64,000 nucleotides of DNA, taken from the NCBI RefSeq assembly GCF_013204845.1, contig NZ_JABMKY010000023.1, positions 1 to 64,000 of the forward strand, written 5' to 3'. The translations under genes were made by a program, and so were the position numbers. The notes beneath the pieces were generated by a model that worked only from the letters and a program-made list of their open reading frames with translations, did not search any database and was not told the DNA's origin. This stretch comes from Paenibacillus qinlingensis (lineage in GTDB: Bacteria > Bacillota > Bacilli > Paenibacillales > NBRC-103111). Of this stretch, positions 16,343 through 25,509 are shown piece after piece (position 1 is the stretch's first letter; each line of letters opens with the position of its first letter).

Positions 16343-17212
16343 CTGAGAACCGCTCGTTCCTTTCAATGGTTTTCAACTGTAAATGTCATTGTTTTGGTTG
16401 CAGCCAGTTTGAGCATGATCGCACCGATCATTCATTTGCTGGCCGTGTCGCTTAGCCTGCCCGAATACGCGAATGCCAAATTGGTAGGGCTCTGGCCTAA
16501 AGGCATGCAGCTTAATGTTTATGCATCTATATTCGCACTAGATGACATTTGGCAGGCGATGGGAGTAAGTATTTATATCACAGTCGTCGGAACGCTCGTG
16601 ACGCTGCTCCTTTGCTCGCTCCTGGCTTACACGCTCACAAGGCCTATGATGCCAGGGCGGAAAATCATTATGAAACTTATTGTCGTTACGTTTGTTTTTC
16701 CTGTACCCTTGATCCCCAGTTACTTATTAGTCAAGCAGCTGGGCATGATTAATTCGCTATGGTCACTTATTATTCCCGGGGCGATGAGCGCCTTCTACGT
16801 TCTCATTATTCGGACCTTTTTCCAAGGCGTTCCCGGGGAGTTGTTTGAAGCGGCAAAAATGGACGGCTGCGGGGAAGCGCGCATTTACAGCCGCATCGTA
16901 TTGCCGCTATCTATGCCGGTCCTGGCTACTATCACCTTATTTCATACCGTCAGCCAATGGAATTCCTATTTCTCCGCTACCATCTACATTCGTTCGCGGG
17001 AGTTGTATCCGCTACAGGTTCTTCTGCGTAACCTCATTGTAGACAATGGTGCCAATACCGGAATGAGCGATTTCCAGCTAAGCACGCAGTTTACGCCGGA
17101 AATGATGAAGGCGGGCATCGTGTTGGTTGCTACCTTGCCGATTCTAATCGTATATCCCCTCCTTCAGAAGCACTTTGTGAAAGGTGCTATGCTGGGTTCG
17201 CTTAAGGAATAG
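16343..17212 (+). CDS. LplC-like sugar ABC transporter permease
   Basis: The second permease, about 289 aa with six predicted helices and an EAA loop at FEAAKMDGCGEARIYSRIVLPLSMPVL. The C-terminus ends KHFVKGAMLGSLKE, the classic LplC/YtcP tail. The best start is CTG 16343: AGGAGGGG lies 6 bases upstream, the reading frame has a stop at 16328 (also the stop of the preceding gene), and the next possible start (TTG 16394) lies inside the first membrane helix without a ribosome binding site. With the CTG start the leader reads RTARSFQWFSTVNVIVLVAA, a normal cytoplasmic leader plus helix. Only 12 bases separate it from the preceding gene. Confidence 0.88.
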   Translation: MRTARSFQWFSTVNVIVLVAASLSMIAPIIHLLAVSLSLPEYANAKLVGLWPKGMQLNVYASIFALDDIWQAMGVSIYITVVGTLVTLLLCSLLAYTLTRPMMPGRKIIMKLIVVTFVFPVPLIPSYLLVKQLGMINSLWSLIIPGAMSAFYVLIIRTFFQGVPGELFEAAKMDGCGEARIYSRIVLPLSMPVLATITLFHTVSQWNSYFSATIYIRSRELYPLQVLLRNLIVDNGANTGMSDFQLSTQFTPEMMKAGIVLVATLPILIVYPLLQKHFVKGAMLGSLKE

Positions 17213-17296
17213 AAGAGGGTTCCCTGATGACGATAAATAGGCTAAGATGATACAAACATCTCAGAAGCACAGAGGGAAGAAGAAAAAGGGGAATGT

Positions 17297-19090
17297 ATGA
17301 TGCGAATCAAGACGATGACGATCAAGTTAAAGCTGGTTCTGCTCTTTTTCGGCTTCTTCTGTGTGCCTTTTTTAGTCCTCGGTAAGTTCTGGTATGATCG
17401 CTCCATGGAAACCATCGAGGATAATGCCATCAATAACAGTCAGCAGCTTATGCGTCAAATGAACTACAATCTTGATGTCTATTTTTCAGATATCAAGAAG
17501 GCGACACTCCCTCTACTTACCCAACCTCTCGTACAACAATTTGTTAAAATAAACCCTAGTCAACAATATGATTATTATGATTTAAGCTCCCGAATCCAAG
17601 CAGACCTTATACCCAATACGGTATATAATCGAGACGATATTTATGGACTGTCCATTATTTCACTGAAAGGTCCTTATTATAGCAATATCGCTTTTTCAGA
17701 TCGAGTAGCCATGTACCGTAAAGAATTATCTGAGAACAACAAAGACAATTTCCGAATTCTGGGCATCAGCAAAACGGTGGATGGAACCGAGGTTATTACG
17801 GTCTTTCGAAGAATCATAGATAATGTCACATATGTAACGGCGGGATATCTGATCATTGATTTATCCTTGAACCGAACGACCAACATCATTAACCAAGCTC
17901 AGCTTGGCAAAACGGGGATCATCTCCATTGTGAACACGGATGACCGGTATCTGTATCACCCGGATTCGGATAGGAGGCAGCAGCTGCTGCCTGAGCTTTA
18001 TAAGAGCCGTTTCAAAGACATGAACTCCCCTTACTTTACGAATGGATCAGGAGCGGGAAAGACAATTGTTGCGTACAATCGCTCAGCATCGACGGGCCTA
18101 ACAATTGTGTCGGAAGTTCCGCTGCGCGAATTGATGGAAGATCTGATCTATTTTCGAAATCTCACACTTGGATTTGTTTTACTGCTCATTGCGCTTGCCT
18201 TTGTAACGATTCTAAGTTTCTCCCTGTCTATCACACGTGCCCTCTCACACTTAATGAATTTGATGAAAAAGGTGGAGATGGGAGACTTGAGCATACGTGC
18301 TCCGCTGCGCAAGGATGAAATCGGAAGTTTAAATAGAGGCTTTAATCTGATGTTGGAGGATTTAAATCGGTTGATCGACATGATTCATATTTCTCATCTG
18401 AAGGAAAAAGAAATGGCTATTCATCAACGGGAATCCAAGCTGCAGATGCTGCAGGCGAGAATCAATCCCCATTTTCTATATAATACACTGGGGGTTATCA
18501 ATGCCTATGGCATTATCGCTAAGGTGAAACCGATAAGTCAAATGACGGTCTGGTTGTCGGATCTATTCCGCTACAGCATCGACAATCCGGAGGACACCGT
18601 TTCGCTTGCTGAAGAAATCCAGCATATGTTCAACTATATTCACATCCAGAAGGAACGCTATCAGAGTCTGGAAGTTGACGTTGATTTAGACTTTGACCGG
18701 TTGAAGGATATTCATACGCTGCGGCTCACTGTGCAGCCGATTGTTGAGAATGCTTTTATTCACGGCTACGAGAATTATTTGATAAAGCCCGAGTATATTG
18801 GTCTCCGAGCCAGTTTCGATGATTCTGGGGTCAAACTTCTGATTATTGACAGAGGCAAGGGGATGCCGCCGGAGCTCGTGGAGACGTATAACCATGCTTT
18901 CTCCTTTATGACGGAGGAACAAATGCTGCAGGAGAGTGCGCCATTCGGAGGAATTGGCATGTGGAATGTCCACAGTAGGCTGAGACTTGAGTTTGGCGAA
19001 CCGTACGGGCTTTCCATTGTGAGTTCAGCAAGCAGCGGAACGGTTGTTGAGATTAGAATGCCTTATCGGAAGGAGCAATCTGTATGCTGA
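17297..19090 (+). CDS. YesM-like sensor histidine kinase
   Basis: A 597-aa membrane kinase. The first membrane helix is at about 12-30, an extracellular Cache-like sensor domain spans about 31-285, and the second helix is at about 290-312. HAMP covers about 313-365, a His_kinase domain has the phosphoacceptor His in QARINPHFLYNTLGV, and the ATPase domain contains VQPIVENAFIHGYE and DRGKGMPPE. This is the YesM/LytS-type architecture. ATG 17297 is preceded by AAAGGGG. Its stop overlaps the start of the response regulator. It presumably senses a sugar or its binding protein and controls the transporter upstream. Confidence 0.93.
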   Translation: MMRIKTMTIKLKLVLLFFGFFCVPFLVLGKFWYDRSMETIEDNAINNSQQLMRQMNYNLDVYFSDIKKATLPLLTQPLVQQFVKINPSQQYDYYDLSSRIQADLIPNTVYNRDDIYGLSIISLKGPYYSNIAFSDRVAMYRKELSENNKDNFRILGISKTVDGTEVITVFRRIIDNVTYVTAGYLIIDLSLNRTTNIINQAQLGKTGIISIVNTDDRYLYHPDSDRRQQLLPELYKSRFKDMNSPYFTNGSGAGKTIVAYNRSASTGLTIVSEVPLRELMEDLIYFRNLTLGFVLLLIALAFVTILSFSLSITRALSHLMNLMKKVEMGDLSIRAPLRKDEIGSLNRGFNLMLEDLNRLIDMIHISHLKEKEMAIHQRESKLQMLQARINPHFLYNTLGVINAYGIIAKVKPISQMTVWLSDLFRYSIDNPEDTVSLAEEIQHMFNYIHIQKERYQSLEVDVDLDFDRLKDIHTLRLTVQPIVENAFIHGYENYLIKPEYIGLRASFDDSGVKLLIIDRGKGMPPELVETYNHAFSFMTEEQMLQESAPFGGIGMWNVHSRLRLEFGEPYGLSIVSSASSGTVVEIRMPYRKEQSVC

Positions 19091-20121
19091 CAGTCGTTGT
19101 TGCTGAAGATGAACCTATAGTCAGAATGGGGCTAGTTGCTCTCTTGGAGTCAGAAGCAGAGGGCATCAAGGTAGTGGGGGAAGCCGAGGATGGGCTGCAG
19201 GCTATGGAATTGGCAAGGCAGCATTTGCCGGACATCATTATTACGGATATTCGTATGCCGCTGATGGACGGATTGACCTTTATGTCGGCCCTTAGGCAGG
19301 AGGGCATCGCCTCTTCGGTCATCGTAGTTTCCGGTTATGGGGAGTTTGAATACGCACAGCAAGCAATGCGCGCTGGTGCAGCCGACTACTTATTGAAACC
19401 AGTCAACGAAGATAACTTGCTGCCGACGTTAAATGCCTTGCGGGAGAAGATACAGCTGGAGAAAGCGCGCATTGTTCATGATAGCAAAGAACAGTTATGG
19501 TCGTTCAAAACGAGTGCAAAGCAACTGGCTAATCATCTATGGAATCTCCGTGAGCTGGAAGTAGAGAAAGAGCTGAACTTTTTGCAGCATGAGCTTATGG
19601 CGTACAGTCTCTCTACCTATGATATGGAGAGAAAGCTTACAGGTTATATCGCATTACTAGAGGACGAATTTCGATCGATTGCAGGAAAAGAGTTACCGTT
19701 CGCACGAGGTACAGACAAGATCACTCTTGCTACATTCACGGCCTATTTATATGATTCCATGAAAATGATTAGAGGTATAAGGAATTGGGGATATGGCAAA
19801 GTCATTCAATCGGCAATAGCCTATGTGGAAAAGCATTTCGGTGACCCTGATCTGACGTTAACGAAAATTGCTCAGGAGCTTGAGGTGAAGCCGCCGAATT
19901 TTAGTTATATGTTCAAAACAGAGCTCGGTGTTCCGTTCAGCCAATATTTGATCAGACTTAGAATGGATAAAGCGGCAGAACTGCTCTTTGAATCGGCTAA
20001 TAAAGTTTATGAAGTAAGTGCTGCTGTTGGCTTTCCGGATTATGTTCATTTCTCCAAAATGTTTAAGCGTCATATGGGATTCACACCTACGGAATATCGG
20101 CAGAGGAAAATGAAGACTTAG
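19084..20121 (+). CDS. YesN-like AraC-type response regulator
   Basis: A 345-aa regulator. The receiver domain (1-120) has VVAEDEPIVRMG, the phosphoacceptor Asp in DIIITDIRMPLMDG, and Lys in YLLKPV. A linker follows, then a C-terminal AraC double helix-turn-helix (about 240-340) with LTLTKIAQELEVKPPNFSYMFK and VSAAVGFPDYVHFSKMFKRHMGFTP. AAGGAG precedes ATG 19084, and the gene overlaps the kinase gene by 7 bases, so the two form a cognate pair. It is the predicted activator of the sugar importer genes at 13.7-17.2 kb. A terminator follows. Confidence 0.93.
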   Translation: MLTVVVAEDEPIVRMGLVALLESEAEGIKVVGEAEDGLQAMELARQHLPDIIITDIRMPLMDGLTFMSALRQEGIASSVIVVSGYGEFEYAQQAMRAGAADYLLKPVNEDNLLPTLNALREKIQLEKARIVHDSKEQLWSFKTSAKQLANHLWNLRELEVEKELNFLQHELMAYSLSTYDMERKLTGYIALLEDEFRSIAGKELPFARGTDKITLATFTAYLYDSMKMIRGIRNWGYGKVIQSAIAYVEKHFGDPDLTLTKIAQELEVKPPNFSYMFKTELGVPFSQYLIRLRMDKAAELLFESANKVYEVSAAVGFPDYVHFSKMFKRHMGFTPTEYRQRKMKT

Positions 20122-20147
20122 AAAAATTAAGAATGGTTAATCTATAT

Positions 20148-20187
20148 AAAGGGCAGTCTCGATGAATGGTTTCGGGCTGCCTTTTTT
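20148..20187 (+). terminator. Terminator after the YesN-like gene
   Basis: AAGGGCAG and CTGCCTTTT form the stem ends around a loop of about 20 bases, followed by a T run. Confidence 0.7.
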
Positions 20188-20214
20188 CGCTTTTTCCTGG
20201 TTCTAGGATAGGTC

Positions 20215-20257
20215 TGTGATTTATGTCACAGAGAACATGTGGAAAAAGGAGTACATT
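20215..20257 (+). promoter_or_regulatory. Perfect FNR box and promoter of the zinc-ribbon/chemoreceptor pair
   Basis: TGTGATTTATGTCACA (20215-20230) matches TGTGA-N6-TCACA at all ten positions. A -10-like TACATT lies at 20252-20257, 37 bases from the box start, the same spacing as for the DoxX, mobA and oxidase promoters. Confidence 0.8.
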
Positions 20258-20286
20258 TGACATATAGGATAAGGAGTTGAAGATAA

Positions 20287-20469
20287 ATGATCACTTGCGA
20301 ACAATGCGGTAAGACGAATGGATCAAGAAAGCTAGGCAATAGTTGGATTTGTGGGGACTGCAAGATAGGTGATGTCAAAACAACCCTTATGAACAAAGCG
20401 GGCAAAGTTACGATGGTAATTGAGAAGATAGTGGGCTACGAAGACGAAGACGAAGGTGCTCATTCATGA
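20287..20469 (+). CDS. Small zinc-ribbon protein
   Basis: A 60-aa protein with two CxxC knuckles (CEQCGK at residues 4-7 and CGDC at about 22-25), a classic zinc-ribbon spacing. The second half is charged and ends in an acidic EDEDEG tail. No enzyme domain is present. ATAAGGAG precedes the ATG by 8 bases. Its stop overlaps the ATG of the chemoreceptor gene (ATGA), so the two are translationally coupled and probably work together. The function is unknown; it might be an adaptor, a redox-sensitive zinc switch or a metal-binding accessory of the receptor. Confidence 0.85.
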   Translation: MITCEQCGKTNGSRKLGNSWICGDCKIGDVKTTLMNKAGKVTMVIEKIVGYEDEDEGAHS

Positions 20470-21737
20470 AGCTGAGTTTAGTTAAAAAAATTGTAATTGG
20501 TATTGTTATGCTATCGATCGTCACATATGGCTGCAGCGCACTATTTATTTTCTATTTGAAAGATATAATTGCTCCTAGTATGGCCGATTGGCTATATCTC
20601 TCTATTATTATGCTGCTCGGCATTTTTTGGACAGGTTTATTGGGATGGTTTGGCGCCACCTGGTTTACAAAACCACTTCTCCGATTGACGGATGCTGCAA
20701 ACGAAGCTGCTACCGGCAACTTACAAGTGGATATTCCATTTTATCATTCGAATGACGAAATTCGCTTGCTTAGTGTATCTTTTGAGAAAATGATTGGGAA
20801 TTTGCGGCAAATGATTACGGATATATCGGCGAGTGTTTCGTTTACGGACAGCCATGCAGGCGTATTACGGAATGGTATGGAGCAGGCAGCACAACAGATC
20901 GAACTCACTGCCGGCGCTGTAGAAATGATATCGAACGGTGCGTCGGAGCAAGCAACATCTACACAAGGAACGTTAACGGCGGTCGTGCAAATTAAACAAG
21001 CTGCGGACGAAATCGGGACCAAAGCAGGCGATTCGCAGACCATTTCGCGAGAAACGTTGAAAACCATTCGGGAGAGCGAGGTTATTGTGCGTTCTCTCGT
21101 GCAAGGTCTACTGAATTTGGCTAATTCCAATCTGGAATCCATTGCCGTCGTCAGGCAGTTACACGATAATGCAAAGGAAATTGGACATATAACGCGAGTA
21201 GTTGGTGATATTGCCGAGCAAACGCACTTGCTTGCCTTAAATGCTTCCATTGAAGCAGCAAGAGCTGGAGAGCATGGGGCAGGTTTCATGGTCGTGGCTG
21301 GGGAGATTCGCAAACTGGCTGAGCAAAGCGCCAAGGCAGTGAAGGATATCAACCAGTTAACCACACGAATTGAATTGGATGTAGCAGGAGTTGTTGAGAA
21401 AATAACCGCTCAAGAACAACTCGCAAGCCGTGAAGTTGGCAAGGGTGAGGAAGGAAAGAAGGCACTGAATCAAATCAATAGGGCCGTCTTGGAAACAGCA
21501 CAAACGATTGAAAACATTGTAGGTTGTGTAACGGATCAGATACAGAAGATTGGAAGTGCCTTAATCAAAACGAACGAAGTGGCGGAGATTGCAACTCAGA
21601 TTTCAAAAGAGACGAAACATGTCTCATTGTCTGTACAAGAACAAATGGCAGTGATGGAGGAACTATCTGCATCTTCGGAAATGTTGCGATGCCAGGCGGA
21701 TCAACTGAAATCCAAAATTAATATTTTCCAAATATAA
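20466..21737 (+). CDS. Methyl-accepting chemotaxis protein without a large sensor domain
   Basis: A 423-aa chemoreceptor-like protein. Two membrane helices lie close together (about 7-30 and 40-65) with only a short loop, so there is no extracellular ligand domain. HAMP spans about 67-120, and a long coiled-coil signalling domain has the conserved tip [39 protein letters not shown] (residues about 256-294), where CheA and CheW bind. Such receptors usually sense energy state, membrane state or an interacting protein. An FNR promoter drives it together with the coupled zinc-ribbon gene, suggesting a role in behaviour at low oxygen. Confidence 0.91.
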   Translation: MKLSLVKKIVIGIVMLSIVTYGCSALFIFYLKDIIAPSMADWLYLSIIMLLGIFWTGLLGWFGATWFTKPLLRLTDAANEAATGNLQVDIPFYHSNDEIRLLSVSFEKMIGNLRQMITDISASVSFTDSHAGVLRNGMEQAAQQIELTAGAVEMISNGASEQATSTQGTLTAVVQIKQAADEIGTKAGDSQTISRETLKTIRESEVIVRSLVQGLLNLANSNLESIAVVRQLHDNAKEIGHITRVVGDIAEQTHLLALNASIEAARAGEHGAGFMVVAGEIRKLAEQSAKAVKDINQLTTRIELDVAGVVEKITAQEQLASREVGKGEEGKKALNQINRAVLETAQTIENIVGCVTDQIQKIGSALIKTNEVAEIATQISKETKHVSLSVQEQMAVMEELSASSEMLRCQADQLKSKINIFQI

Positions 21738-22047
21738 GGGATTATTCATCCTAATTTGCTGCTAATTTGCTGAAACGGACTCGAAAGGGATCGTAGATGC
21801 CTTATTTGGCTGAAATCGGATGAAATGAGACCCAAGGGGAACGTAAAGGCACTATGGAGTCAATTTTCGTGAGTTATGACGTTTTTCTAAGAAATAAGAT
21901 ACTGTAGTTCCTCTTAGATGACGATTTCACCTATTTTGCCGCAAATAGAGTATCCTCGTTCCCTCATCCTTGAAGGACTGCCAAAAATCATATGAAAAAG
22001 CCATGAAATCCAACCTAGGTTGAAGTTCATGGTTTTTTAGTAATTGT
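21738..22047. repeat. Intergenic region with imperfect ~50-bp repeats and a terminator
   Basis: Two diverged repeat units follow each other at about 21771-21815 and 21822-21865; each contains an AAxGGGAxCGTAxAxGCC-like core (GGGATCGTAGATGCC and GGGAACGTAAAGGCA). Further on, TTTGCCGCAAATAGAGTATCC may be a third, weaker remnant. A hairpin near the right end serves as a terminator for the convergent genes. No open frame is supported here. Confidence 0.5.
21995..22037. terminator. Bidirectional terminator
   Basis: AAAAAGCCATGAA pairs with TTCATGGTTTTTT, with an inner CAACCTAGGTTG palindrome. A and T runs flank both sides, so it suits both the chemoreceptor gene and the convergent stalk-domain gene. 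Confidence 0.82.
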
Positions 22048-23127
22048 TTATTTTCTAATATTGAAGCCGATAAAAGCTTTGGTGTTGAAATCGAACACAA
22101 CGGTCAACGGTCCAAGCAACTCATCTTGGTCTGTATTGTAAGTAACGGTCAGGACATTGCCTTTCGCAGCTTGAACGTCTGCTAGCAATTTCTTCTGCTC
22201 GTCTGTGGAAGGCAATACGCCTACTTCGTTAGAAGAAACGATTTGAACGATTGCTTCATCTTGCTTCGTCGTAATATGGGATGCTTGCTCTTTCACTTGC
22301 GCCCATGCCAAGTTACGGTATTCCTGTGCTGCCTCTGGGGACATTTTCGGCGTACCGATTACAGGTGATTGAACAACGAGAAGGAACACAGGACTTTGTG
22401 GAGGCAGGCTTTTCGTCTCAATTGGACCGTAGTAAGCTGTCACTTTCGTGCCTGCTTTCAGGTCTTCCCATTTCACGGATTCACCTTGCGACGTCATGAC
22501 GCGAGTTTCTTTACCGCCGTTAAGTACCAAATTGTCTAATTGAACTTGCCAGCCATCATCGGTATGTTTCACTTCTTTGATTGTATCTTCTTTAACTAAG
22601 CGGTCCGCGTGAACGTTGATGTTTACAGCATGCGCTTGGCCCGGATAGCTCATCGCCATAGCAGGTCCGAATCCAGCGTCAATTTCAGTGCCGGCTTTCA
22701 GATCAGCTGCTGTTAGTGTTTTGCCGTCAAGACTCTTGATGACAGTCGATTTATCTACGTTTAAGATGACCCATGTGCTGCCGAGCAGCTCGATGCGGGT
22801 ATTGCCGTCATCCTTCGTCTGTACGCTTACGATTGATCCGGTTGCACGCATGAGGTCAGCAACTTCTGCTTCGTCCAGCTCGATCTCTTTGTTCGCTTCA
22901 TCGTAATTTACCGTGTACCCAAGTTGAGTCGCAGCGTCACGTACGGGCAGGTATGCTTTGCCATCAATATAGACAGGCGTTAGCTTGCTGTCTTGTCCGT
23001 TCACTACAATCTTTACGTCCTTTTGTAAGTAACCTGTAACCTTTTCTACGAAATCCTCAGCCCCGACTGCAGCTGTTGTGCCAAGTATCCCAACCAAACT
23101 TAATATGACAGTTATTTTTTTCTTCAT
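22048..23127 (-). CDS. Secreted protein with copper-amine-oxidase N-terminal-like (stalk) domain
   Basis: A 359-aa exported protein. The signal peptide is MKKKITVILSLVGILGTTAAVGA. Residues about 38-85 form a stalk domain (IVVNGQDSKLTPVYIDGKAYLPVRDAATQLG split over the region), common in Paenibacillus surface proteins. The remainder (about 90-359) is a beta-rich region with repeated DADxG-like turns and no enzyme motif I recognise. The start is ATG 23127 because GGAAGGAG lies 8 bases upstream; an upstream in-frame ATG at 23166 has no such site. It is probably a cell-surface or wall-associated protein of unknown role. It lies downstream of, and codirectional with, an AraC gene, but with 150 bases between them. 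Confidence 0.85.
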   Translation of the reverse strand: MKKKITVILSLVGILGTTAAVGAEDFVEKVTGYLQKDVKIVVNGQDSKLTPVYIDGKAYLPVRDAATQLGYTVNYDEANKEIELDEAEVADLMRATGSIVSVQTKDDGNTRIELLGSTWVILNVDKSTVIKSLDGKTLTAADLKAGTEIDAGFGPAMAMSYPGQAHAVNINVHADRLVKEDTIKEVKHTDDGWQVQLDNLVLNGGKETRVMTSQGESVKWEDLKAGTKVTAYYGPIETKSLPPQSPVFLLVVQSPVIGTPKMSPEAAQEYRNLAWAQVKEQASHITTKQDEAIVQIVSSNEVGVLPSTDEQKKLLADVQAAKGNVLTVTYNTDQDELLGPLTVVFDFNTKAFIGFNIRK

Positions 23128-23280
23128 CTGATAAATCTCCTTCCGATATTTGAAATGTAGCGTCAATCATGTTGACAAACCATCAGACGGAGGTTGGTAC
23201 GAATAGGTTGCAGTTGTCCAAAAAATTGTTGCTGTAAGGTTTATATTAGGGAGCTGGAAGGCAGTACATCACCATTGTTT

Positions 23281-24165
23281 TTACTTCGCTCCATGCAGGA
23301 ATTTGCTAACGGAAGCTTGCTTGGCGTATTTGCCCGGCGGCATGCCGACCAGCGTGCGAAAGGTGCGGATAAAGTGGGAGTAGTCGTTAAATCCGCACGC
23401 ATAGCATGCCTGAGTGGTAGATATATCCCCCTTCTCGAGGAGCTCCTTGGCTTTGATAATACGCAACTGCACCACATATTGATGGAAGGAGAGCCCTGTC
23501 ACATCACGGAATAATTCGTTAAGCCGATGGCGGTTGATATAAAAATGCTCGGTGATCATGTCTGTCGTGATGACTTCTGCGTAATGGGTGTCTATGTAAG
23601 TCATAATTGGCGTGATCAGTGGGGATGTGGCATTTGAAATTCCACTTTTTTCTGGCCCGGTATGTTCGTCTCGTGTCATTGCTTCCAGTTGAATTAGAAT
23701 GTGGGCTACATGCAATTTAACTTTCACATCGGCGGCAAAGTCGGTTTGTTCCTGCAAGAACTTCAACTCATGGAACAAATCAACCAGTTTATCAGCATCG
23801 CTGCTGCACAAACGAATTCGATAGAGATTGGAGGCGCTTCTACGAGCAAAGCACGTCAGTAGATTAGTGCTGGCAGTATTCATAACACTCATATAAAAGG
23901 GGTTGAAATAAAGAATATAGCGTTCGAAATGTTCCCTGTCATGAATAATGGAGCGGTGCATGTCGCTGGTGGTGAGTAAAAGTAGATCGTTTGGAGCCAG
24001 CAGGTATTGCTGATCTCCCACCCAGAACTCCGCTCCTTCCGTTACGGCGAGATAGATCTCATAAACATTATGAAAGTGATAATAGTCCATATGCCAGTCG
24101 GCTCCGAAGTTATGCTCTAACCGCACATTCTCGGTATAGGCGTTTTTAACCTTTTTATATACCAT
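23281..24165 (-). CDS. AraC-family regulator with cupin sensor domain
   Basis: A 294-aa regulator. Residues about 20-110 form a cupin-like sugar-binding domain (HMDYYHFHNVYEIYLAVTEG is the usual first strand pair), and residues about 190-288 are the double helix-turn-helix, ending CGFNDYSHFIRTFRTLVGMPPGKYAK. It is divergent from the GH88/105 hydrolase at 24318 with 152 bases between them, so it very likely controls uptake or breakdown of an unsaturated uronyl oligosaccharide. Confidence 0.91.
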   Translation of the reverse strand: MVYKKVKNAYTENVRLEHNFGADWHMDYYHFHNVYEIYLAVTEGAEFWVGDQQYLLAPNDLLLLTTSDMHRSIIHDREHFERYILYFNPFYMSVMNTASTNLLTCFARRSASNLYRIRLCSSDADKLVDLFHELKFLQEQTDFAADVKVKLHVAHILIQLEAMTRDEHTGPEKSGISNATSPLITPIMTYIDTHYAEVITTDMITEHFYINRHRLNELFRDVTGLSFHQYVVQLRIIKAKELLEKGDISTTQACYACGFNDYSHFIRTFRTLVGMPPGKYAKQASVSKFLHGAK

Positions 24166-24317
24166 CGTATCGGTCCCTGCTCCTTGTAAGTCCGCATCTT
24201 AGTTACCTTGTTTAAGAATATCACAAAAATGCATGTAATCCGTCCAATAATGCAAGAATGGCGATTCTTTCTTTTCTTATAATGGGCTTGAAAGATCAGA
24301 AGGAAGGATGATTTCAT

Positions 24318-25382
24318 ATGGATAAAGCCGCCGTTAGCGCGCTAATTAACAAAGTAGCCTACAGGATGAAGCACTTGGGCAACGAAACAGGACTTGTGGA
24401 GGAATGCCCGATCAGTATTATCGCGATGGATACGTGGGAATGGGCCCAAGGCGTAGGTTTGTATGGCCTGTACAAGTACTACCGGGAAACAGGGGATGCC
24501 GATGTACGGGATTTCCTTGTGGCGTGGTTTGAGCATAATATTAGCAGGGGATTGCCGGAAAAGAATGTGAATACGCTCTGTCCCATGTTGACATTAAGCT
24601 TTCTTGCCGAGGAAACAGGCCGTGAAGACTTCTTGGACCTTTGCCGGGAGTGGGCGAAATGGATCATGGAGGAGATGCCTCGCACAGAGGAAAATGGGTT
24701 GCAACACATCGTTTCCGGGAACGTCAACGAAGGTCAACTGTGGGATGATACCTTGTTCATGACGGTGCTCTTCTTAGCTAGAGCAGGCAAGCTATTTGGA
24801 CGAGAGGACTATTTGGCAGAATCGGTACGGCAATTCCTCGTTCATATCAAATATTTAACAGACCGCAAAACCGGACTCTGGTATCACGGCTGGAGCTTTG
24901 AGGGTCGTCACCATTTTGCTGAAGCGCTCTGGGCTCGGGGAAATTGCTGGTATACAGCGGGTGTAGTGGATTATCTGGATATTGTAGACGACCTTGATCC
25001 GGGTGTGGAACGCTTCCTTTTAGATGCCTTGCAAGCGCAGGTGGCTGCACTAGAAAAGCTGCAGCACCAAGACGGCATGTGGCACACCCTGCTGGATGAT
25101 CCCTCATCGTATGTGGAAACATCTGCGACGGCAGGTTTCTCCTATGGGATTCTAAAGGCCGTGCGTTTGGGCTATCTGGACGCTCGTTACCTCCATATGG
25201 GGCGCAAAGCTGCCGAAGCGGTAATCTCTCAAATTTCCGAAGATGGAACCGTACAAGGTGTATCTTATGGAACAGGAATGGGAGAGACCCTGGACGCATA
25301 CCGCAGGATTGAAATTTGTCCCATGACCTACGGTCAAGCGCTGCCAATCCTGATGCTGACAGAGGTCATGAGGCTTTCATAA
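24318..25382 (+). CDS. GH88/GH105-family unsaturated glucuronyl/rhamnogalacturonyl hydrolase
   Basis: A 354-aa cytosolic (alpha/alpha)6-barrel enzyme that removes the unsaturated uronic acid from the end of oligosaccharides released by polysaccharide lyases. The catalytic Asp of this family appears in QLWDDTLFMTV (Asp144 by alignment with the WxDxLYM motif of YteR). Other family features are TGLWYHGWSFEG and ARGNCWYTAGVVDYL. The length is normal. GAAGGAAGGATG precedes the ATG and a TATAAT lies at 24278-24283. It is controlled, by position, by the divergent AraC regulator. A second, different member lies at 32192. Confidence 0.92.
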   Translation: MDKAAVSALINKVAYRMKHLGNETGLVEECPISIIAMDTWEWAQGVGLYGLYKYYRETGDADVRDFLVAWFEHNISRGLPEKNVNTLCPMLTLSFLAEETGREDFLDLCREWAKWIMEEMPRTEENGLQHIVSGNVNEGQLWDDTLFMTVLFLARAGKLFGREDYLAESVRQFLVHIKYLTDRKTGLWYHGWSFEGRHHFAEALWARGNCWYTAGVVDYLDIVDDLDPGVERFLLDALQAQVAALEKLQHQDGMWHTLLDDPSSYVETSATAGFSYGILKAVRLGYLDARYLHMGRKAAEAVISQISEDGTVQGVSYGTGMGETLDAYRRIEICPMTYGQALPILMLTEVMRLS

Positions 25383-25509
25383 GTTTCATAGTTGAATTCG
25401 CAGGAAACGGAGCCAATGGGAGTGAGACAGTTGGAAAATTCGACTATCTCTAGGCGAAACGGTTGTGATAAAATCGACTTCATAGAAACTTTCTAGGAGG
25501 AATGACATC

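Noticed and set aside
20744-21364. Antisense open frame (about 206 codons) inside the chemoreceptor gene
   Set aside because: Ser/Ala/Cys-rich shadow of a coiled-coil coding region; no domain or ribosome binding site.
24847-25347. Antisense open frame (about 166 codons) inside the GH88/105 gene
   Set aside because: Composition is Arg/Pro/His-rich as expected for a shadow frame, with no start signal.
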